Shown here one piece after another: positions 56,926 to 64,000 of a stretch of DNA of 64,000 nt; position 1 is the first letter of the stretch, and the number at the start of each line of letters is the position of its first letter. A program made the translations under genes and the position numbers. This DNA comes from an uncultured Actinomycetes bacterium. GTDB lineage: Bacteria; Actinomycetota; Actinomycetes; S36-B12; UBA10799. The notes under the pieces are model-generated. The model saw only the letters and a list, made by a program, of their open reading frames with translations, did not search any database and had not been told where the DNA came from. The stretch is taken from NCBI GenBank assembly GCA_946803585.1, contig CAMPEQ010000011.1, positions 826,946-890,945 on the forward strand, read 5' to 3'.

Positions 56926-56947
56926 CGTGCTCGGGTGTCCTAGAGCT

Positions 56948-58159
56948 CTAGGACAGGTGCTTCTTAATCTCTCGCCTAGCTAGGGATGCTTCATGGACCT
57001 CGTCGGGTCCGTCGGCCAGATGAAGAGTGCGGGCTCCAGCCCATAGGGCAGCCAGTGGAGTGTCTTGGCTAACCCCTGCGCCTCCGAATGCCTGGACTGT
57101 TCGATCCAGCACCCACGTCGTCATCTCAGGAGTGAGAATCTTGATCGCCTGGATCTCGGTATGGGCGCCCTTGTTGCCGACGGTGTCCATCAACCAGGCA
57201 GTCTTGAGAATGAGTAGGCGAGCGGCTTCGATTCGGATTCGAGACTGCGCGATCCACTGCTGGATGACTCCCTGGCGGGCAAGCGGCTTTCCGAACGCCT
57301 CACGCTCGACAACGCGACGGCACATCAGCTCCACAGCGCGCTCGGCCATACCGATTGCCCGCATACAGTGATGGATTCTCCCTGGTCCAAGGCGTGCCTG
57401 AGCGATCGCGAACCCCGATCCCTCATCGCCGATCAGGTTGGCCGCTGGAACGCGAACGTCCTCGAAGCGCATCTCCGCGTGACCACCGTGCTCGGCATCG
57501 TCGTAGCCGTAGACCATCAGTGGCCGTACGACGGTGACACCTGGCGTATCGCGTGGGACGAGGATCATGGATTGCTGGTGATAGGTGTCAGCGTCTGGAT
57601 CGGACTTGCCCATCACGATGAAGATCTCGCAGGCTGGATCCATCGCCCCCGTGGTCCACCACTTTCGACCGTTAATCACGTACTCGTCACCATCGCGGCG
57701 AATCGAGGTGGCGATATTGCGCGCATCGGAGGAGGCAACATCGGGTTCGGTCATTGCGAAGGCGGAACGAATATCGGCGTTCAATAGCGGCGTAAGCCAG
57801 CGGTCTTGTTGGGCGGGGCTACCGAACTCCGCCAGCACCTCCATATTGCCGGTGTCTGGTGCGCTGCAGTTCAGGGCTTCCGGGGCGAGGTGAGGGGATC
57901 GCCCGGTGATCTCAGCTAGTGGCGCGTACTGCAGGTTGGTGAGGCCGCCGCCACGGGGATCGCGGGGTAGAAACAGGTTCCATAGGCCAAGTTCGCGCGC
58001 CTTTGCTTGTAGATCCTTGACGATCGCAGGGCGGGTAAACGGCTCACAGGTTTGCGATTGCTCAGCGAAGACCGCTTCTGCGGGATACACGTACTCATCC
58101 ATAAAGGCGTTGAGTCGATCAATGAGCTCGGTCGTCTTGTCGTCAAATGCGAAATCCAT
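56948..58159 (-). CDS. Acyl-CoA dehydrogenase, ACAD11/LvaC type
   Basis: FAD-dependent enzyme of 403 residues. ATG at 58159 with AGGGGTGAG upstream; the frame opens earlier but [26 protein letters not shown] is the typical start (in part). [30 protein letters not shown] and the C-terminal [34 protein letters not shown] (in parts) are characteristic of the ACAD10/11 subgroup. It follows a phosphotransferase gene by 11 bases. Together they match the two domains fused in mammalian ACAD11 and the LvaA/LvaC pair of Pseudomonas. Confidence 0.9.
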   Translation of the reverse strand: MDFAFDDKTTELIDRLNAFMDEYVYPAEAVFAEQSQTCEPFTRPAIVKDLQAKARELGLWNLFLPRDPRGGGLTNLQYAPLAEITGRSPHLAPEALNCSAPDTGNMEVLAEFGSPAQQDRWLTPLLNADIRSAFAMTEPDVASSDARNIATSIRRDGDEYVINGRKWWTTGAMDPACEIFIVMGKSDPDADTYHQQSMILVPRDTPGVTVVRPLMVYGYDDAEHGGHAEMRFEDVRVPAANLIGDEGSGFAIAQARLGPGRIHHCMRAIGMAERAVELMCRRVVEREAFGKPLARQGVIQQWIAQSRIRIEAARLLILKTAWLMDTVGNKGAHTEIQAIKILTPEMTTWVLDRTVQAFGGAGVSQDTPLAALWAGARTLHLADGPDEVHEASLARREIKKHLS

Positions 58160-58170
58160 CGCACTCACCC

Positions 58171-59238
58171 CTAACGCGGTAGTTGTGCCAGCCCCCGGTC
58201 GACTAATGGTGCAACCAGGTCGCCGATCGATCCGAATCCCTCGCCAACCGTCTTGCCCATGGAATGGCGGTAGTAGATCCCTTCCAGGATTACGCTGAGC
58301 TTGAAGCATCCGAAGGCGACATACCAGGGAAGATCGGTCAGATCCAACCCGCTGGCCTCGGCGTAGCTAGCAACGAGTTCGTCGGTCGGTGGGAACGGCG
58401 CACTGGCATCGGTATCTGGGCTGATCGGAATCAATGTTGAGGACCCCAGAGCTGCCCAGTAGGTGCAGAACAAGCCGATATCGGTCAGCGGATCGCCAAG
58501 GGTGGACATCTCCCAGTCGACCACTGCGGCAATATCGCACTCGCCGAACGGATTGCGGGCAACTAAGACATTGTCAAGCCGGTAGTCGCCGTGCACGATG
58601 GTGTTGCGCTGGGTGGTGGGGATGTCACGAGCGAGCGCAGTTGCCAGCGCATCGATTCCACGGACCTCGCGAGATCGAGAAGCATCGAGTTGCTTGGTCC
58701 AGCGACGAATCTGGCGCTCGAGGAATCCGTCCGGTCGGCCAAAATCTGCCAGGCCGATGTCGTTTGGATTGATGGCGTGCAGGTGCCCAAGGGTGGTGAC
58801 AAGTCGGTACGACAACGCGGGAATCGACGATGCACCGAGCTCCATCGCATCGTCAAAGTCTCGGACCACGACCCCGTCCACCTTCTCCATTAGGTAGAAG
58901 GGCGATCCGATGACTTCGGTGTCATCGCAGAACAAAATCGGTTCGGCAACCGGAACGTTGGTGTCAGCCAGGGCGGAGATGACGCGGAACTCACGAGCCA
59001 TGTCATGTGCGGTATCCAAGACGTGGCCAAGTGGCGGCCGGCGCAGGACCACCGTGCGATTTCCATCGGTTACGAAGTACGTCAGATTCGATCGTCCGCC
59101 CGCTATAACGGTCGCCGATAGCGATCCTTGGAATAGGTTCGCTCGGCGGTTATCTAGATAGTGGGCGAGCTTCTCGAGGTCTACTCCGGGAGCTCGGCCA
59201 TCATTCGCACGATCTGCCACACCGCTGAGATTACACAT
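58171..59238 (-). CDS. Phosphotransferase (APH family), ACAD11 kinase-domain type
   Basis: A 355-residue small-molecule kinase. [19 protein letters not shown] is the nucleotide loop, [12 protein letters not shown] (HxDxxxxN) the catalytic loop, and [17 protein letters not shown] the metal-binding Asp; these are typical for the APH group found with acyl-CoA dehydrogenases rather than drug-resistance APH. It probably phosphorylates a 4-hydroxyacyl-CoA. Start ATG at 59238 is uncertain; a GTG 18 bases later is also possible. It is co-transcribed with the dehydrogenase 11 bases downstream. Confidence 0.85.
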   Translation of the reverse strand: MCNLSGVADRANDGRAPGVDLEKLAHYLDNRRANLFQGSLSATVIAGGRSNLTYFVTDGNRTVVLRRPPLGHVLDTAHDMAREFRVISALADTNVPVAEPILFCDDTEVIGSPFYLMEKVDGVVVRDFDDAMELGASSIPALSYRLVTTLGHLHAINPNDIGLADFGRPDGFLERQIRRWTKQLDASRSREVRGIDALATALARDIPTTQRNTIVHGDYRLDNVLVARNPFGECDIAAVVDWEMSTLGDPLTDIGLFCTYWAALGSSTLIPISPDTDASAPFPPTDELVASYAEASGLDLTDLPWYVAFGCFKLSVILEGIYYRHSMGKTVGEGFGSIGDLVAPLVDRGLAQLPR

Positions 59239-59297
59239 CGCTCTAAGTCGCGGCTTGCCGAGCGTGGCCGTTAGGAGCTACGACGGCATCCGACGGC

Positions 59298-59303
59298 TAA
59301 CAT
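59298..59303 (+). promoter_or_regulatory. -10 box of a leaderless cysC transcript
   Basis: TAACAT ends 7 bases before the cysC ATG at 59311; no ribosome binding site is visible. Confidence 0.45.
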
Positions 59304-59310
59304 TGTTCAA

Positions 59311-59928
59311 ATGGCTCGCAATCCAGACACCATCCACGAGGACGTCACCCGGCAGCACTACACGCTGACGACGGAAGAACGCTCGGAACTCAAGGGTCAA
59401 ACCCCGGTCGCCGTTTGGCTGACCGGCTTACCCGGTTCCGGTAAGAGCACGCTTGCTGATGCGGTTGAGCGGCGGTTGCATGCATTGGGCAAGCACACGA
59501 TGGTGCTTGATGGCGACAACGTGCGGACCGGGCTCAACCGTGATTTGGGCTTTGCCCCCGAGGATCGCCAGGAGAACGTCCGCCGAGTTGCTCAGGTTGC
59601 CAAGCTCATGTGCGACGCGGGAATCATCCCGATCGTTGCGCTGGTCTCGCCCTTCAACTCCGACCGCGATACTGCTCGGGCCCTGTTCTCAGAGGGTCAG
59701 TTCTTGGAAGTCTGGGTGGAGACTCCGCCGGAGCTATGCGCCGAGCGCGACCCGAAGGGTCTGTGGCGAAAGGCCAAACAGGGCAAGATTAAGAATATGA
59801 CGGGGGTTGGCCAGGGGTACGAGGCTCCTGAGAACGCTGAGATTCATGCCCACGGCGATACCGACCTCGCTGTCAACACTGAGCTGGTCGTCAACGCAGT
59901 GCTGGCACGCCAGCAACCCGCCAGTTAG
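59311..59928 (+). CDS. cysC: Adenylylsulfate kinase
   Basis: Makes PAPS from APS and ATP. The protein is 205 residues. The P-loop is GLPGSGKST, then LDGDNVRTGLNRDLGF (APS binding), SPFNSDRDTAR and the lid KGLWRKAKQGKIKNMTG. It stands alone, without cysN/D or cysH nearby, so it may serve sulfation rather than sulfate assimilation. Its stop overlaps the stop of the converging lipoprotein gene in TTAG. Confidence 0.95.
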   Translation: MARNPDTIHEDVTRQHYTLTTEERSELKGQTPVAVWLTGLPGSGKSTLADAVERRLHALGKHTMVLDGDNVRTGLNRDLGFAPEDRQENVRRVAQVAKLMCDAGIIPIVALVSPFNSDRDTARALFSEGQFLEVWVETPPELCAERDPKGLWRKAKQGKIKNMTGVGQGYEAPENAEIHAHGDTDLAVNTELVVNAVLARQQPAS

Positions 59929-60491
59929 TCGGAGTCGCTTACCCGCACGGTCAGCTTCTTGCTGACTCCCTTGCCTGAGGTGAAAACGACGGTTGAGGTT
60001 CCCGTCGAGTTCGCCGTGAGCGTGGCGATAGTGGTTCCCGGTGCATCGGGTTGTTCCTCCGGCGGACCGTTGAAGACGATGGAGTCCACTGAGACTGCGC
60101 CCGATCCGGAGCCCGTCCAACTATCCTCGGCGTCCGCGGCGAACTGCACAACAATGCGCTGGCCAACCACAGCGTCGACGGTGGACGGCAGTGAGGCGAC
60201 GAATACGGGTGCGACTGCCTTGACTTTGGATTTTGAAGGGGAGGAACTCGTCGGTCGCGTGACTGGCGGAGCGGTGTAGACGCTTGGCGGTGGGGAGCTC
60301 GGCGCTGGTGAGGCCGTTCTTGTGGGCTTAGCCGACTCAGACGGCGTCGGAGTCACAGATGAAGCTGCGCTCGGTTCCGAGCTCGACTCCGAAGATGCTG
60401 AGAGCGTCGAACAGGCGCCTAGCGATAGCGCGAGCCCTGCGAAGAGACCAGCGGTTGCGCACCCGCGCGCGATTCGTTGAGGTTGACCCAC
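59925..60491 (-). CDS. Putative lipoprotein with C-terminal Ig-like domain
   Basis: A 188-residue exported protein. Signal sequence with lipobox LGAC, Cys27, then a Ser/Glu/Pro/Thr linker (~residues 28-90) and a C-terminal ~95-residue beta-rich domain (VVGQRIVVQFAADAEDSW, TTIATLTANSTGTSTVVFTSG) like bacterial Ig folds. It is likely anchored to the outer face of the membrane; function unknown. GTG start at 60491 without clear ribosome binding site. It converges on cysC with a 4-base stop overlap. Confidence 0.65.
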   Translation of the reverse strand: MGQPQRIARGCATAGLFAGLALSLGACSTLSASSESSSEPSAASSVTPTPSESAKPTRTASPAPSSPPPSVYTAPPVTRPTSSSPSKSKVKAVAPVFVASLPSTVDAVVGQRIVVQFAADAEDSWTGSGSGAVSVDSIVFNGPPEEQPDAPGTTIATLTANSTGTSTVVFTSGKGVSKKLTVRVSDSD

Positions 60492-60548
60492 CTTGCCAGT
60501 GTGCCGGACGAATCCGACAATTTGGTGTATCTACGCGCAGGCCGTGCC

Positions 60549-61673
60549 CTATCGCACGAGCGTGATTAGTTGCTCGCCGGTGGGCTTCGTCGCGTCCTTA
60601 ACCGTAGGCAGCAGCTTGGCCACAAGCGCGGCGGCGATAGCCAACGGAACAATCTGGGGTCCACCGATGATGAGTCCCAGCACGATCCCCATGACGATGG
60701 TCGCGACGATCTTTGGATGCGACAGGTAGACGAACGCCGCTGTGATACCCGCGGCCAGCGCGCCCTGGGCGTAGTCGGGAGTCTGCAGAGTGGCGATCGC
60801 AGCGATTCCGGCAGAGATGTAGATCGCCGGGAAGAACGGCCCGCCACGGAATCCTGCACCCATACTGATCGAGTAGACGACCCACTTAGCCGCGATTGTG
60901 ATTGCAATCGCCCCCGCTGATCCCAGCGCGATGAGGGCTTGGGTCTCACTCTCACCACTGGTGAGCACGAGCGCGATCCCGTGCCCAGTTCCGATGTAGT
61001 AGACCAGCGCAACTGCACCGACGAGGAAACCGCCGATCGCCAGGATGCTGACCTTCGGTCGGTCACCGCCGTGCAGTCGCAAGATGAAGATGGAAAGGAA
61101 ACGTCCCAAGACGAGCACGAGGGCCGTCGCAGCGGCGACTCCGATTGCGCCCACGAGGTCGCGAGCGTCGAACTGGTACGTACCAGGATTCGAGAAGGAA
61201 CCGTTGAGGATGGGATTGACGAACAGCGCCAGAATCGCGAAGCCAGCACCGATCCCGGTTGCGACGCTGGTCTTCAGACCTGCCTTTGCGCCGATCACGG
61301 TTCCGATGAAGGCACCGGTCGAGACCATCGCGACCTCGGGGCCAAGGACCAACCCGCCGAGCAGTGTGAAGGCGATCGCACCAATGACGGAGGGGTACTC
61401 CTTGGCGGTGATGGGGTTCAGGGCAATACCGATCAACGGATTGTGGCCATCGCTGCCGCTTCGGCGTAGTAAGGCAACTAGGACACCGGCCACCGTCGGG
61501 ATGATCAGTGTGATTGCCCAAATCACGGGATCTGGTGCCGATTCTGGTAGATCGACCCACAGCAACTCGATGAGCGTCTGCAGGATCTGCAAGATGACGT
61601 AGCCCAACGGGAGGCTGATGACGGCGATGACGATCCCGATGCCGATTGTCTTTCCGCGCGAAGGCGTTTCCAT
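60549..61673 (-). CDS. ClC-family chloride channel/antiporter-like protein
   Basis: An integral membrane protein of 374 residues from the ATG at 61673, chosen because AAGG lies 7 bases upstream; ATG at 61679 is an alternative. GGLVLGPEVAMVSTGAFIGT corresponds to the GREGP region and keeps the gating Glu, and GAGFRGGPFFPAIYISAGI to the GxFxP motif. The GSGIP selectivity motif is not evident (GHNPLIGIALNP there). Shorter than the usual 400-470 residues. It may be a divergent ClC with altered ion choice. No terminator is seen. Confidence 0.75.
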   Translation of the reverse strand: METPSRGKTIGIGIVIAVISLPLGYVILQILQTLIELLWVDLPESAPDPVIWAITLIIPTVAGVLVALLRRSGSDGHNPLIGIALNPITAKEYPSVIGAIAFTLLGGLVLGPEVAMVSTGAFIGTVIGAKAGLKTSVATGIGAGFAILALFVNPILNGSFSNPGTYQFDARDLVGAIGVAAATALVLVLGRFLSIFILRLHGGDRPKVSILAIGGFLVGAVALVYYIGTGHGIALVLTSGESETQALIALGSAGAIAITIAAKWVVYSISMGAGFRGGPFFPAIYISAGIAAIATLQTPDYAQGALAAGITAAFVYLSHPKIVATIVMGIVLGLIIGGPQIVPLAIAAALVAKLLPTVKDATKPTGEQLITLVR

Positions 61674-61859
61674 GGGCATACCTTGTCAGATGCCCGGTCG
61701 TGATGATCGGTGACTCGTCGCCGGCGGACACCGGGGCAGGTCGTCACTCGAATGGGGGATGTTTGGGATTTTCTTACCTAAGCGCTCAATCTGGGCGATC
61801 GATCTGCCGATATCTCCCTGGTTGACAGGTGCGCAGTCCAAACATGTGGGAGCCAACTA

Positions 61860-64000
61860 GTGCCGAATCTGATGAGTAGTAGCCGTCGCCGACTGATTGC
61901 CGCTATTGGTGCCGCGGCCTTGGTAGTTCCCGCGGCCGCGGTATCGACGTCCGCTGCCAGTTCTGCTTCAACTGCCAGTTCTGCTGCTACCGCGACAAGT
62001 GCTCCTGCTGCCGGAGCAGCTAACGCCGATGTGGAGTTGAAATGGAAGGTCGTCGACTCCTGGGGAACGGGTTTCCAGGCCAGCGTTGAGCTCGTTAATC
62101 GTTCCGGTGGACAGCTGAACCCCTGGTCAGTCGATGTTTCCTTCCCCCATAAGGTCACCTCGGCCTGGGATGCGGTCACGGCTAAGACAGCCAACGGCTT
62201 TAGTGCTTCGGCGCCTAGCTGGTCGCCAAAGCTGGGCAATGGCAAATCAGCCACCTTCGGCATGGTGGGAAGCACCTCGTCGCGGCTCCTGCTGGCGCCA
62301 ACCGCCTGCTCAGTTGCCGGGCTGACCTGTGTCGTGACCGGTGACAACGTGTCGAACCCGGATCCGACTCCCACACCGACGCCGACTCCTACGCAAACTG
62401 CTACCCCGACCCCCACCGCGACAGCGACGCAAACACCAACACAAACGCCGACACCAACCCAGACCCCGACCCAAAGCCCCACCCCATCTCCCACGAGTTC
62501 GGTGGCCGCACCGATTGACCTCCCTGGTGACTTCCCGATCGCGCCGTACGTGGATATGGCTGGATGGCCGGTTCCGAACCTGCCGAATCTCAACGCCGCT
62601 ACCGGTATCAAGACCTACACGCTGGCCTTCTTCACCTCGGCCGGTGGTTGCACCCCGGCGTGGGGTGGCCTTGGCGCCCTGACGCCAACCTCCGATAACG
62701 ATCAGATGCGGACAATGAATGCCTCGATTGCCGATCTGCAGGCAAGCGGAGGGGCCGTCATCGGAAGCTTCGGTGGCGCCACGGGGTCAGAACTCGCCCA
62801 GACCTGCACCGACGTAGCCGCATTGAAGGCGGCGTACGCGAGTGTGATTGATGCCTACGATCTCTCGCGGATTGACTTCGATATTGAAGGTGGAGCGCAA
62901 GGCGACCATGCGGCAAACTCCCGCCGTGGGCAGGCCCTGGCGGCATTGCAGGCCGACCGGGCCGCAGCTGGAAAGCCGCTAACCGTGACGTTCACACTGC
63001 CCGTTCTGCGTACCGGCCTGACCAACGATGGCCTCGGCGTGCTGACCGATACTGCCGCGACCGGAGCTCGAATCGATCTCGTGAACGTCATGGCAATGGA
63101 CTACGGCGGAGATAACTTCGAGATGGGTCAAACCGCTATTGATGCGGCCACAAACACTGCTGGTCAGATCGGCTTCTTATACCCGGAGTTCTCGCAAGAA
63201 CAGAAGCTCGGCCGAGTCGGGGTGACGCCGATGATCGGTGAAAACGACGTGGCCAATGAACGTTTCACACTCGAGGACGCATCGATGCTCGCGGACTGGG
63301 TCTCAGCCAACAGTGTTGGTGAACTGTCCTGGTGGTCGATGGCTCGCGACGTTGCCTGCCCCAACAACGGGGTGTACGCCTCACCTACGTGCTCTGGAAC
63401 GCCGAATGCACCCTGGGCCTACGCCGCGGCCCTCACCGGATCAACACCCACGCCTGATCCCACAGTGACACCTACACCTACACCAACACCCACACCAACC
63501 CTGACGCCAACTCCGCCACCAACGGTCACCCCGACCCCAACACCTACGGCTACGGCTACGCCAACTCAGGAGCCGACACCTACTCCAACAGCGACGCCGA
63601 CTCCGACGCCAACTCCCACACCGACGCCAACACCAACTCCAGTTGGCGATGGACTAGCAGTCACGTACACGTCATCAGGCTGGTCCGGCGGGGCAACCGT
63701 CAACGTAACGGTCAAGAACACTGGACCAGCGACATCGTCGTGGCGGGTCGATCTGCCGTGGTCAATCACTCCGACTTCTGTGTGGTCGGGAGTCAACGGA
63801 TCATCCCCGGGGAACTTGTCGGTACGCAACGCGTCATGGAACGGAAGCTTGGCTTCTGGCGCATCGACGACCTTCGGATTCACCGCTGTGTTCAACGCTG
63901 GTCTCGGTCAGCCAACAGGCTGCACGGCACAGACAGACGCGGGCACCGTGAACTGTGATCTTCCAGGAATCGTCACGACGCCGACGCCGACGCCGACGCC
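61860..64000 (+). CDS. Secreted GH18 chitinase with two CBM2-like domains, 3' end cut by window
   Basis: Extracellular chitinase, at least 713 residues, continuing past the window end. GTG at 61860 with GGGAG 7 bases upstream; ATG at 61872 is an alternative. Order: signal peptide ([20 protein letters not shown], to ~residue 50); first CBM2-like domain to ~155, with Cys pair ACSVAGLTC; Thr/Pro linker; GH18 domain ~210-510 with DxDxE catalytic motif IDFDIEG (Asp339, Asp341, Glu343), then MAMDYGG and SWWSMARD; a longer Thr/Pro linker to ~580; a second CBM2-like domain ([29 protein letters not shown]) to ~695; and the start of a third linker (TTPTPTPTP). The opposite strand shows open frames that are shadows. 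Confidence 0.9.
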   Translation, partial: MPNLMSSSRRRLIAAIGAAALVVPAAAVSTSAASSASTASSAATATSAPAAGAANADVELKWKVVDSWGTGFQASVELVNRSGGQLNPWSVDVSFPHKVTSAWDAVTAKTANGFSASAPSWSPKLGNGKSATFGMVGSTSSRLLLAPTACSVAGLTCVVTGDNVSNPDPTPTPTPTPTQTATPTPTATATQTPTQTPTPTQTPTQSPTPSPTSSVAAPIDLPGDFPIAPYVDMAGWPVPNLPNLNAATGIKTYTLAFFTSAGGCTPAWGGLGALTPTSDNDQMRTMNASIADLQASGGAVIGSFGGATGSELAQTCTDVAALKAAYASVIDAYDLSRIDFDIEGGAQGDHAANSRRGQALAALQADRAAAGKPLTVTFTLPVLRTGLTNDGLGVLTDTAATGARIDLVNVMAMDYGGDNFEMGQTAIDAATNTAGQIGFLYPEFSQEQKLGRVGVTPMIGENDVANERFTLEDASMLADWVSANSVGELSWWSMARDVACPNNGVYASPTCSGTPNAPWAYAAALTGSTPTPDPTVTPTPTPTPTPTLTPTPPPTVTPTPTPTATATPTQEPTPTPTATPTPTPTPTPTPTPTPVGDGLAVTYTSSGWSGGATVNVTVKNTGPATSSWRVDLPWSITPTSVWSGVNGSSPGNLSVRNASWNGSLASGASTTFGFTAVFNAGLGQPTGCTAQTDAGTVNCDLPGIVTTPTPTPT
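62350..62490 (+). repeat. First Thr/Pro-coding linker repeat
   Basis: Irregular repeats of ACN-CCN codons within the chitinase gene encode a Thr/Pro linker between the first CBM2-like and the GH18 domains. Confidence 0.85.
63450..63648 (+). repeat. Second Thr/Pro-coding linker repeat
   Basis: A longer run of ACN-CCN codons with occasional Val, Leu, Ala and Gln codons connects the GH18 and second CBM2-like domains. Opposite-strand frames here read as Gly-Val repeats and are artefacts. Confidence 0.85.
63973..64000 (+). repeat. Third Thr/Pro-coding repeat, cut by window end
   Basis: Uniform repeats of ACGCCG begin after the second CBM2-like domain. At least one further module is expected downstream of the window. 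Confidence 0.7.

Noticed and set aside
58171..59238. Aminoglycoside resistance gene
   Set aside because: The APH fold is shared, but the gene is coupled to an acyl-CoA dehydrogenase and resembles the ACAD11 kinase domain rather than drug-modifying enzymes.
61778..62611. 277-residue open frame on the minus strand with Val-Gly repeats
   Set aside because: It is the reverse of the Thr/Pro linker and CBM2-like part of the chitinase gene; no start signal and an implausible sequence.
63566..63895. 109-residue minus-strand frame with GVGVGV repeats
   Set aside because: Complement of the second Thr/Pro linker; an artefact of the repeat codons.
63450..64000. Possible CRISPR or satellite array
   Set aside because: The repeats are short codon repeats (Thr/Pro) in frame with the chitinase, with no spacers of constant length.

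Overview
The window is high-GC chromosomal DNA from an actinomycete (phylum Actinomycetota). Evidence for this is the dnaK-grpE-dnaJ-hspR-clpB operon with an HspR-type inverted repeat, a BldC-like regulator, DUF3151 and DUF3073 proteins, a CsoR/CopA pair, two DtxR/IdeR-type iron boxes, frequent GTG starts and several genes that look leaderless. From memory, the first 27 kb resembles the Rv0334-Rv0384 part of Mycobacterium tuberculosis (rml genes, a FadF-like Fe-S protein, dnaK operon, purA, DUF3151, fba, dedA, trmH-like, pyrE, clpB). The later purine genes resemble Rv0772-Rv0810. Nothing here fixes the genus. I found no rRNA, CRISPR array, insertion sequence or phage gene; this is a housekeeping region with a few secreted-protein islands.

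Layout. 1-9 kb: a dTDP-L-rhamnose operon on the minus strand (glycosyltransferase, rmlB, rmlD, rmlA, rmlC), then a membrane Fe-S reductase, with a second, paralogous glycosyltransferase cut by the window start. 9-16 kb: the HspR-controlled chaperone operon. 16-24 kb: a DapC-like aminotransferase, acyl-CoA dehydrogenase-like and SDR genes, a secreted CotH-kinase/lamin-tail protein, a flavodoxin-like/hydrolase-like pair, then pyrE-dedA. 24-37 kb: a SpoU methyltransferase, fba, DUF3151, purA, purD-purB, purC, telA with a partner, and purS-purQ-purL. 37-45 kb: two membrane proteins divergent from an iron-boxed Fe3+ ABC operon that runs into a sterol-carrier-like gene, then purF-purM. 45-53 kb: bldC, DUF3073, a GT-C-like membrane protein, csoR-copA, a class II amidotransferase and a secreted protein with an internal duplication. 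53-60 kb: bfd-bfr behind a near-perfect iron box, tRNA-Glu/Asp/Phe, a YbdK-type ligase coupled to an M20 hydrolase, a kinase/acyl-CoA dehydrogenase pair and cysC. 60-64 kb: a lipoprotein, a ClC-like protein and a large GH18 chitinase with two CBM2-like domains that runs off the end.

How it fits together. Most of de novo purine synthesis is present (purA, B, C, D, F, L, M, Q, S), split into short translationally coupled units. Iron uptake and iron storage each carry a DtxR/IdeR-type box. Copper export has its own sensor and operator. Four convergent gene pairs end with stop codons overlapping in a shared 4-base CTAG or TTAG. I see no system that can be called new from sequence alone. The best leads are the split ACAD11/LvaA-LvaC-like pair, the iron-box and hairpin arrangement at bfd, the shared HspR region between chaperones and rhamnose genes, and the orphan duplicated secreted protein.
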